Positions 1 through 5,794 of a stretch of DNA of 10,816 nucleotides are shown here, in pieces (position 1 is the first letter of the stretch; every line of letters starts with the position of its first letter). The position numbers and the translations under genes are program-made. Where the stretch lies: positions 1 through 10,816 of the forward strand of contig CAZVIK010000139.1 of assembly GCA_964627045.1 (NCBI GenBank), read 5' to 3'. The stretch is from CAZVIK01 sp964627045. GTDB lineage: Bacteria > Acidobacteriota > Terriglobia > Bryobacterales > Bryobacteraceae. Below the pieces are notes generated by a model. It was given only the letters and a program-made list of their open reading frames with translations. It did no database searches and was not told the origin of the DNA.

Positions 1-111
1 CCGGCTCGCCGCGTTTCCAAACTGCTCGGTGAAATAGGGGAGCATCGCCTGGAGCACGCGCGGGTCCACCGGGGTGGTCGCGTGGTAATCCATGTAGATC
101 GGTGTCTTCAT
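1..111 (-). CDS. iscS: Cysteine desulfurase IscS, N-terminal fragment
   Basis: Only the first 37 residues are present and the gene leaves the window at position 1. The start MKTPIYMDYHATTPVDPRV, followed by an AMLPYFTEQFGNAASR stretch, is the conserved N-terminus of class I (IscS/NifS) PLP-dependent cysteine desulfurases. These enzymes take sulfur from L-cysteine and pass it as persulfide to IscU-type scaffolds in the cytoplasm. The PLP lysine and the catalytic cysteine would lie outside the window. The ATG overlaps the stop of the upstream regulator in an ATGA arrangement, so translation is probably coupled and the two genes share one mRNA. SufS-type class II enzymes have a different N-terminus, so IscS is the better call. 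Confidence 0.93.
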   Translation of the reverse strand, partial: MKTPIYMDYHATTPVDPRVLQAMLPYFTEQFGNAASR

Positions 112-563
112 GCGTTCGTCCTTGACGCCGCCAGCCTTACCAGCCGTTCCTTCGGGGATGGCGTCGACCGCATCTCCGAAAGACTCGTTCGTTCGAGAAG
201 TTGCAGGATGTCCTCGCGGATCTTTTCAAGCGGCCCGCGCGCCGTGCATTTCGAGTTCCGGTCGCAGCCGTTGGCCTTTCCCGTGCAAGAGGTCAGGACC
301 ACCGGACCGTCCAGTGCGTCGATCACCTCGAGCGCGCTGATCGACTCGGCTCGCCGCGCCAGCCGGTAGCCTCCATTGGTCCCGTACGCCGCTGCCAAAA
401 AGCCCCTCCGGGTCAGTGTTTGCAACACCTTGGCCAGCAACGGCAAAGGCAATCCGTAGGTCTCGGCGATCTCCTTGGCGCTGGCGCTCCGGCCCGAGTC
501 GCCCGCCGCCAGGTGCAGCAGCGCGATCAATCCGTAGTCGGCCTTTTTGCTCAAACGCAGCAT
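108..563 (-). CDS. iscR: Rrf2-family iron-sulfur regulator, IscR-like
   Basis: A 151-residue protein, typical of Rrf2 regulators (about 130-165). The N-terminus MLRLSKKADYGLIALLHLA is the family's winged helix-turn-helix start. The recognition region follows at about residues 28-70 (KEIAETYGLPLPLLAKVLQ, then GTNGGYRLAR as the wing). Three cysteines at 93, 100 and 106 occupy the cluster-binding loop. The spacing (C-x6-C-x5-C) is close to E. coli IscR (C-x5-C-x5-C), so a [2Fe-2S] cluster is likely. The gene lies directly before iscS with a 4-nt ATGA overlap, the usual context for IscR. I chose the ATG at 563 because it gives the canonical family start. A longer open frame reaching 1061 runs through the promoter region and has no other start in this stretch. 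No Shine-Dalgarno sequence is visible. Other Rrf2 members (CymR, NsrR) are possible, but the cysteines plus iscS favour IscR. Confidence 0.9.
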   Translation of the reverse strand: MLRLSKKADYGLIALLHLAAGDSGRSASAKEIAETYGLPLPLLAKVLQTLTRRGFLAAAYGTNGGYRLARRAESISALEVIDALDGPVVLTSCTGKANGCDRNSKCTARGPLEKIREDILQLLERTSLSEMRSTPSPKERLVRLAASRTNA

Positions 564-570
564 GGCGCGG

Positions 571-595
571 ATATAGGACTCAATTGGTCCTATAT
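571..595. promoter_or_regulatory. IscR type 1-like palindromic operator over the iscR promoter
   Basis: On the minus strand the half-sites are ATATAGGAC and GTCCTATAT, a perfect 9-bp inverted repeat around a 7-nt AT-rich centre (25 nt in all). The layout ATA-nnn-GAC-n7-GTC-nnn-TAT matches the E. coli IscR type 1 consensus, which also spans 25 nt and has the same fixed ATA/GAC and GTC/TAT positions. The site ends 7 nt before the iscR start codon. Its inner half overlaps a TATATC hexamer (570-575) suitable as a -10 box. Binding here would block RNA polymerase, consistent with autorepression by the cluster-loaded regulator. The sequence match is direct; the function is inferred. Confidence 0.8.
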
Positions 596-664
596 AGACT
601 CTACCGCCGCCCGCGCGCGCCGTCAACCGGCCGCGGGCCGCCGCGCCATCGCACGCTCCTCCCG

Positions 665-693
665 GTTGATTCTCGACTCCCGGGTCCGATATA
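665..693 (+). promoter_or_regulatory. Candidate sigma-70 promoter for hppA
   Basis: TTGATT (665-670) and GATATA (688-693) are separated by exactly 17 nt. An overlapping alternative -10, TATAGT, sits at 690-695. Transcription would begin near 700, giving an untranslated leader of roughly 110 nt before hppA. The segment is AT-richer than its surroundings. The match to consensus is moderate and no start site is known. Confidence 0.45.
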
Positions 694-708
694 GTCATAG
701 GTTGGGCC

Positions 709-776
709 TTAGCGCGGAGGGATTCTGCTGATATCCCATCTAACGCTCCCGGTGGAACCGGCCCAGTTCCCGGGAG
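709..776 (+). promoter_or_regulatory. Structured 5' leader of hppA (two predicted hairpins)
   Basis: Two stems can be drawn between the promoter and the ribosome binding site. In the first, GGGAT (719-723) pairs with ATCCC (733-737), with optional outer pairing of TTAG (709-712) to CTAA (740-743). In the second, CTCCCG (746-751) pairs with CGGGAG (771-776), and above a 2-nt bulge GGAAC (754-758) pairs with GTTCC (766-770), giving 11 pairs around a 7-nt loop. No U-tract follows the second stem, so it is not a simple terminator. I do not recognise a known riboswitch class. It may be only mRNA structure. Confidence 0.4.
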
Positions 777-794
777 GCCTTGCAGTTCATCTCT

Positions 795-800
795 AGGAGG
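795..800 (+). promoter_or_regulatory. Ribosome binding site of hppA
   Basis: AGGAGG is a perfect Shine-Dalgarno core, 9 nt before the ATG at 810. It decides the start: an in-frame TTG at 780 would add ten residues but lies upstream of this site and has no comparable signal. Confidence 0.85.
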
Positions 801-809
801 CTGTTCTAC

Positions 810-3242
810 ATGTTTAAGAATGCCGGTAGGCTGGCGGCCCTTGTTGTGATGGTCGCCCTCATGCTTTCCGCTCCCGTGTTCGCGCAAGAAGAACACCGGG
901 GAGGCGGCGAGGCGAACCTGGTTCTTCCCGATCTCGGCCAGGCCACGTTTCTGGGCGGGGTCAACGGCCGCACGTTGTTGATGGCGGGTCTGGTGGTGAG
1001 CGCCCTCGGGTTCCTGTTCGGCCTGATCATCTTCACGCGCCTGCGCAACATGCCGGTTCACAAGGCGATGCGCGAGGTCTCCGAACTGATCTACGAGACC
1101 TGCAAGACCTACCTGGCCACCCAGGGCAAGTTCCTGCTGATCCTGGAGGCGTTGATCGCGGTCATCATCGTCTTCTACTACGGCTTCCTGGTCGGATTCC
1201 CGGCGTTCAAGGTGGCGATCATCCTGCTGTTCAGCGTCATCGGCATCTCGGGCAGTTTCGCGGTCGCCGCCTTCGGCATGCGCGTGAACACCTTCGCCAA
1301 CTCCCGGACGGCTTTCGCCGCCCTGCGCGGCAAGCCCTTTCCCTGCTATGACATCCCGTTGCAGGCCGGTATGAGCATCGGCATGCTGCTGGTCTCGGTC
1401 GAACTGTTGATCATGCTGTTCATCCTTCTGTTCGTGCCGGGCGAACTGGCCGGCCCCTGCTTCATCGGTTTCGCCATCGGTGAGTCGCTCGGCGCCGCGG
1501 CCCTCCGCGTGGCGGGCGGCATCTTTACCAAGATCGCCGACATCGGCAGCGACCTGATGAAGATCGTCTTCAAGATCAAGGAAGACGACGCGCGCAACCC
1601 GGGCGTGATCGCCGATTGCACGGGCGACAACGCCGGCGACTCGGTAGGACCCTCGGCCGATGGTTTCGAAACCTACGGCGTCACCGGCGTGGCCCTAATC
1701 ACCTTCATCCTGCTGGCCGTCGCAAGCCCCTTGATCCAGGTGCAGTTGCTGGTCTGGATCTTCACCATGCGCGTCATGATGGTCATCGCCAGCGGCGTCG
1801 GCTACTTCGTCAACGGCGCCATTGCCAAGGCCAAGTACGCCAACTCGGACAAGATGAACTTCGAGGCCCCGCTGACCACCCTGGTCTGGCTGACCTCGAT
1901 TCTCTCCATCGTCCTGACCTACGTCCTCAGCGCGCAGATGATACCGGATCTGGCTGGCGACACCTCGCTGTGGTGGAAGCTCGCCACGGTCATCAGTTGC
2001 GGCACCCTGGCCGGCGCCCTGATCCCCGAGTTCGTCAAAGTCTTCACCTCCACCAACTCGCGCCACGTCCGCGAGATCGTCACCAGTTCGCGTGAAGGCG
2101 GCCCGTCGCTCAACATCCTGTCCGGTTTCGTGGCCGGCAACTTCAGCGCCTACTGGCTCGGCTTCGCCATGCTGCTGTTGATGGGCATCGCTTACGCCGT
2201 CAGCACGATGGGCCTGTCCACGCTGATGGTGGCGCCGGCGGTCTTCGCTTTCGGCCTGGTGGCCTTCGGCTTCCTCGGCATGGGACCCGTCACGATCGCC
2301 GTCGATAGCTACGGCCCGGTCACCGACAACGCGCAGTCCATCTACGAGCTCTCGATGATCGAGACGCTCCCCAACGCCAAGCAGGAAGTCAAGAAGGAAT
2401 TCGGCTTCGAGCCCGAGTTCGAGAAGGCCAAGGATCACCTCGAAGAGAACGACGGCGCGGGCAACACCTTCAAGGCGACCTCCAAGCCCGTGCTGATCGG
2501 CACCGCCGTGGTGGGCGCGACCACCATGATCTTCGCCACGATCGTGATGCTGACAAACGGGTTGACGCAGAACCTGGACAAGCTCTCCCTGCTGCACGCT
2601 CCGTTCCTGCTCGGCCTGATCACGGGCGGCGCGGTCATCTACTGGTTCACCGGCGCCAGCGCCCAGGCCGTCACCACGGGCGCCTACCGCGCGGTCGAGT
2701 TCATCAAAGCGAACATCAAGCTGGAAGGTGCGGAAAAGGCCTCGGTCGCCGACTCGAAGAAGGTCGTCGAGATCTGCACCCAGTACGCCCAGAAGGGCAT
2801 GTTCAACATCTTCCTGACGGTGTTCTTCTCGACGCTGGCCTTCGCCTTCCTGGAGCCGTTCTACTTCGTCGGCTACCTGATGTCGATCGCCCTGTTCGGT
2901 TTGTTCCAGGCCATCTTCATGGCCAACGCGGGCGGCGCTTGGGACAACGCCAAGAAGGTCGTCGAGACCGAACTGCGCGCCAAGGGTACCGAACTGCACG
3001 CCGCATGCGTGGTGGGCGACACCGTGGGCGATCCGTTCAAGGACACCAGCTCGGTGGCGTTGAATCCCATCATCAAGTTCACGACGCTGTTTGGGTTGCT
3101 GGCCGTGGAACTGGCTGTTTCGATGGTGGCCCAGGGACAGGCCATGCTGACGCACATCCTGTCGGCCGTATTCCTGCTGTGCTCGATGGTCTTCGTGTAC
3201 CGCAGCTTCTACGGCATGCGAATCGAGAGCGGCAGAGAGTAA
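810..3242 (+). CDS. hppA: Membrane-bound proton-translocating pyrophosphatase (divergent type)
   Basis: An 810-residue multi-pass membrane protein that hydrolyses pyrophosphate and pumps ions outward. The catalytic motifs are intact: GGIFTK with K241, D244 and D248; the DD-RNP and GDNAGD block with D269, D273, D277 and D284; GPVTDN with D506; GAGNTFKA with N552; WDNAKK with D712 and K715; and GDTVGDPFKD with D737, D741, K744 and D745. K555 in GNTFKA occupies the position whose lysine confers potassium independence. Several usually fixed stretches differ: ADCTGDNAGDSVGPSADGF replaces the common ADNVGDNVGDCAGMAADLF, and there is a long charged loop at about 522-548. This resembles the divergent, Na+-inhibited H+-pumping subfamily described from Chlorobium limicola and Cellulomonas fimi, which keeps all ligands and the lysine. 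An N-terminal hydrophobic stretch (about 9-25) ending VFAQEE looks like a signal peptide. The gene is monocistronic, ending at a terminator. Proton rather than sodium pumping is inferred. Confidence 0.93.
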   Translation: MFKNAGRLAALVVMVALMLSAPVFAQEEHRGGGEANLVLPDLGQATFLGGVNGRTLLMAGLVVSALGFLFGLIIFTRLRNMPVHKAMREVSELIYETCKTYLATQGKFLLILEALIAVIIVFYYGFLVGFPAFKVAIILLFSVIGISGSFAVAAFGMRVNTFANSRTAFAALRGKPFPCYDIPLQAGMSIGMLLVSVELLIMLFILLFVPGELAGPCFIGFAIGESLGAAALRVAGGIFTKIADIGSDLMKIVFKIKEDDARNPGVIADCTGDNAGDSVGPSADGFETYGVTGVALITFILLAVASPLIQVQLLVWIFTMRVMMVIASGVGYFVNGAIAKAKYANSDKMNFEAPLTTLVWLTSILSIVLTYVLSAQMIPDLAGDTSLWWKLATVISCGTLAGALIPEFVKVFTSTNSRHVREIVTSSREGGPSLNILSGFVAGNFSAYWLGFAMLLLMGIAYAVSTMGLSTLMVAPAVFAFGLVAFGFLGMGPVTIAVDSYGPVTDNAQSIYELSMIETLPNAKQEVKKEFGFEPEFEKAKDHLEENDGAGNTFKATSKPVLIGTAVVGATTMIFATIVMLTNGLTQNLDKLSLLHAPFLLGLITGGAVIYWFTGASAQAVTTGAYRAVEFIKANIKLEGAEKASVADSKKVVEICTQYAQKGMFNIFLTVFFSTLAFAFLEPFYFVGYLMSIALFGLFQAIFMANAGGAWDNAKKVVETELRAKGTELHAACVVGDTVGDPFKDTSSVALNPIIKFTTLFGLLAVELAVSMVAQGQAMLTHILSAVFLLCSMVFVYRSFYGMRIESGRE

Positions 3243-3266
3243 CGCCCGCCGCTGTTACGAATTTCC

Positions 3267-3301
3267 GCCCGCCGGCCCCGTGCCGGCGGGCTTCTTCTTT
3301 T
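3267..3301 (+). terminator. Intrinsic terminator after hppA
   Basis: A perfect 10-bp GC stem, GCCCGCCGGC (3267-3276) with GCCGGCGGGC (3282-3291), closes a 5-nt loop and is followed by TTCTTCTTTT. It lies 24 nt after the hppA stop. Read on the minus strand, the stem is followed by GGAAATTCG rather than a U-tract. It is therefore at best a weak end for the converging UDP-glucose dehydrogenase operon. Confidence 0.9.
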
Positions 3302-3313
3302 CTTGCGAGCCCT

Positions 3314-4678
3314 CTACCGGCCGAATCCGGTGTACTGGTAGCCGGCCTTCTCCAGCCGGGCCCGGTCCAGGAAGTTGCGTCCGTCGAGCACAAAGGCGTG
3401 CCGCATCGACGCCCGCAGCCCCTCCCAATCCAGGCTCCGGTATTCCGGCCACTCGGTGGCCAGCACCACGGCGTCGGACTCCGCCACCGCCGCTTCCGGC
3501 GTGTCGCAGTACACCAGGGCCAGTTCCGGGTGTTCCTTCCGCGCTCGCGCCATGGCGATCGGATCATGAACCTTGACCTTAACGCCGCGTTGCAGCAACT
3601 GCCTCGCAATGTCGAGCGATGGGGCATCCCGCAAATCGTCGGTCTGGGCCTTGAACGCCAACCCCAGCAGCGCCACGGTGCGTCCCTTGAGGATCTTCAA
3701 CTCCGCGAGCAACTTCTCCACCACGCGCCCACGCTGCATCGAGTTCATGTCCCGCGCCGCGCGTACGATGGGCATCGCCAGCCCGTATTCCTGCGCCGTG
3801 GCGACCAGCGCCGCAGTGTCCTTACCGAAGCACGATCCGCCCCATCCGATCCCCGCTTGCAGGAAACGCGCCCCGATGCGGCTGTCCAGGCCGATGCCTC
3901 GCGCCACCTGTGAAATATCCGCCCCCACCTTCTCGGCCAGTTGCGCGATTTCGTTGATGTAGCTGATCTTGAGCGCCAGAAAGGCATTGGCCGCATACTT
4001 GATCAACTCGGCCGACGCCAGGTCGGCCGTGATCACCGGCACGGCCGCCAAACCGTCCGGGCGCGGCAGGAACGATGGCGCCGGGAAGTTCTGCTCGACA
4101 ATCGGCCTGTAGAGCTGATGCAGCAACTCCAGGGCGCGGGCGCTGTCGCTGCCTACCACGATGCGGTCCGGATACAGCGTGTCGTGCAGCCCGGACCCTT
4201 CGCGCAGGAATTCCGGATTCGACGCCACCGCGAACCGCCCGTTGGGACTCGACCCCTGCGCGTTGGCGCAGGCGTCGGCCACCAGCGTCTCCACCCAGTT
4301 GCCGCTGCCGATAGGCACGGTCGATTTGTTGATCACCACCGTGAAACCTTGGCCCAGGTTCCGCCCCACATCGTGCGCGGCGGCTTGCAGGTACCGCAGA
4401 TCGGGGCTCCCGCCCGTGCCGCTGGGGGTGCCCACGGCGATAAAGACGATGTCGGCTTCCGGGATGGCCGCGGCGTAGCTGGACGTGAACGCCAGGTTCA
4501 CCCGCGCCAGGGCCATCAACTCCTCCAGGTACGGCTCGAAGATGGGCGCCTTGCCCTTGTTCAAAGCCTCGAGCTTGCTTTCGTCCACGTCCAGACAAGT
4601 GACGCGGCTGCCAAGGTAGGCCAGCGCCACCCCGGTGGTCAGCCCTACGTATCCGGTTCCAATGATCGCGACATTCAT
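3314..4678 (-). CDS. ugd: UDP-glucose 6-dehydrogenase
   Basis: A 454-residue cytoplasmic enzyme that oxidises UDP-glucose to UDP-glucuronate with two NAD+. The N-terminal Rossmann fold starts MNVAIIGTGYVGLTTG (GxGxxG at 7-12), with an acidic residue at D30 ending the second strand. KSTVPIGSG (118-126) and NPEFLREG (154-161) are substrate and cofactor loops. The central dimerisation helix carries ELIKYAANAFLA, with K227 and N231 as conserved catalytic residues. The catalytic thiol is C283 in GGSCFGKD. A C-terminal nucleotide-binding domain follows from about 330 (LLGLAFKAQTDDLRDAPS). The length is close to the family's usual 430-450. GDP-mannose dehydrogenase is related, but the motifs read as the UDP-glucose type. 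It is the last gene of its operon, starting 3 nt after the stop of the membrane acyltransferase gene. The likely role is uronic acid supply for a surface or exported polysaccharide. Confidence 0.95.
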   Translation of the reverse strand: MNVAIIGTGYVGLTTGVALAYLGSRVTCLDVDESKLEALNKGKAPIFEPYLEELMALARVNLAFTSSYAAAIPEADIVFIAVGTPSGTGGSPDLRYLQAAAHDVGRNLGQGFTVVINKSTVPIGSGNWVETLVADACANAQGSSPNGRFAVASNPEFLREGSGLHDTLYPDRIVVGSDSARALELLHQLYRPIVEQNFPAPSFLPRPDGLAAVPVITADLASAELIKYAANAFLALKISYINEIAQLAEKVGADISQVARGIGLDSRIGARFLQAGIGWGGSCFGKDTAALVATAQEYGLAMPIVRAARDMNSMQRGRVVEKLLAELKILKGRTVALLGLAFKAQTDDLRDAPSLDIARQLLQRGVKVKVHDPIAMARARKEHPELALVYCDTPEAAVAESDAVVLATEWPEYRSLDWEGLRASMRHAFVLDGRNFLDRARLEKAGYQYTGFGR

Positions 4679-4681
4679 GGG

Positions 4682-5794
4682 CTACGTTTCACTCCCGGCC
4701 GCATGGCGGCCCGCCTGCACGCGCTTCTTCTGTTTGATTATCCCCCACACCGAAGCGGAGGCGGCCATCACCGCCGCCAGCGCCGCGCTTTCCGCGAGCG
4801 CCGTCAACGGCCCCTGCGTCTGTCCCACAACTTCCGCCAGGCTGCGCCCGCCCCAGAACGGCCCGTAGATCACAAGCAGGTGGGCCACGTAAACAAACAG
4901 GGACTCGCGGCTCACCGTGAGCAGCACCTTTCCGCGTGGCGTCCTCCACCGCTCCACCCAGTAGCACGCCGCCGTCAGCACAAAGACGATTCCGAGCCGC
5001 AGCAGCAACGTTCGTGGGTCGGCTTGCCATTCCGGCGTCGAATCCGGCGGCAGTAACCCGAGTGGCGGCAGCAGGACTCCGGCCACAACCATCCCCAACC
5101 CGCCCGCCGCAAGCGTCCCCATGAACCGGCGGTCGCGGCCCGCCCTTTGCGCCGCCACAAACCACGACGCGGCCGCCGCCCCGGCCAGCATGAACGCGCT
5201 CCAGGGCAGCAGCGGAAACAGGCTGCCCGTCTCCGCGTTCAGATACGCGGCCAGCGGGACGGGCAGCGCCGGGTAGAACTCGACGCTCCACGCCCATGGC
5301 GCCAGCGCCGATGCCGCCGCCGCGCACAGGCACCACCAGATCCGCAGCGCCCTTTCCGAGCGCACCGCCACCAGGCTCAGCAACAGCAACAGCCACGTCG
5401 CCGCGATGCAGTGCAGCACGTCGGCGCGGAAGAACCAGCGCCACTCCTCGGCCGGGATCCTTCCCATCCGGTTGGGCGCGTACGTGGGAAGGTGCATCAG
5501 GTAGCCGATCGCCCAGACCATCAGGATTCGGCCCACCTGCCTCCAGAGCGGTCCGCCGAAGGCGCGCAGTTCCGCCACACGCTTCCCCGCCGCCACCAGA
5601 AACACGAACCCGGACACGAACAGGAACGACGGCGCCACCAGCCCGTTGACGAAGTTCAGAACCGTGAACCAGCCCGACGCCCGGCTCTCCACGTCCAGAA
5701 ACGCATTGAGGACATGCGTCTCGATCATCACGATGAGCGCCCAGCCGCGCAGCCAGTCCAGGAACACCAGCCGCCCGCCGCCGCTCGTCTTCAC
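4682..5794 (-). CDS. DUF1624/HGSNAT-like membrane acyltransferase
   Basis: A 370-residue polytopic membrane protein. The start reads RLVFLDWLRGWALIVMIETH, matching the family pattern R-x3-LD-x-LRG-x-A-x3-M-x2-H with D13, R16 and H27. It is followed by APSFLFVSGFVFLVAA, the second family signature. Proteins of this group (heparan-alpha-glucosaminide N-acetyltransferase catalytic domain, DUF1624, related to acyltransferase 3) move acyl groups across the membrane onto sugars; the substrate here is unknown. About ten hydrophobic segments follow and the C-terminus is basic (KQKKR). I chose the GTG at 5794 because its GTGA overlap with the upstream stop is typical of coupled genes and the family signature begins within ten residues. 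A longer frame to 5953 only extends over the preceding gene. Placed between a secreted protein and ugd, it probably modifies an exported glycan. Plain acyltransferase 3 is the main alternative. Confidence 0.78.
   Translation of the reverse strand: MKTSGGGRLVFLDWLRGWALIVMIETHVLNAFLDVESRASGWFTVLNFVNGLVAPSFLFVSGFVFLVAAGKRVAELRAFGGPLWRQVGRILMVWAIGYLMHLPTYAPNRMGRIPAEEWRWFFRADVLHCIAATWLLLLLSLVAVRSERALRIWWCLCAAAASALAPWAWSVEFYPALPVPLAAYLNAETGSLFPLLPWSAFMLAGAAAASWFVAAQRAGRDRRFMGTLAAGGLGMVVAGVLLPPLGLLPPDSTPEWQADPRTLLLRLGIVFVLTAACYWVERWRTPRGKVLLTVSRESLFVYVAHLLVIYGPFWGGRSLAEVVGQTQGPLTALAESAALAAVMAASASVWGIIKQKKRVQAGRHAAGSET

Noticed and set aside
564..1061. Upstream extension of the iscR open frame to 317 residues
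   Set aside because: The extra residues are compositionally odd, run antisense through the hppA start and across the palindromic operator, and the canonical Rrf2 N-terminus begins at 563.
1695..3155. A 486-residue open frame antisense to hppA
   Set aside because: It is rich in H, D, G, R and Q as expected from the reverse of a high-GC coding frame. It has no recognisable motif, and hppA on the other strand is certain.
2939..3913. A 324-residue plus-strand open frame spanning the hppA end and ugd
   Set aside because: It crosses a strong terminator and overlaps two certain genes in other frames. Its composition is shadow-like.
3941..5056. A 371-residue plus-strand open frame opposite ugd and the acyltransferase
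   Set aside because: It is an antisense shadow with high arginine, histidine and glutamine and no domain pattern.
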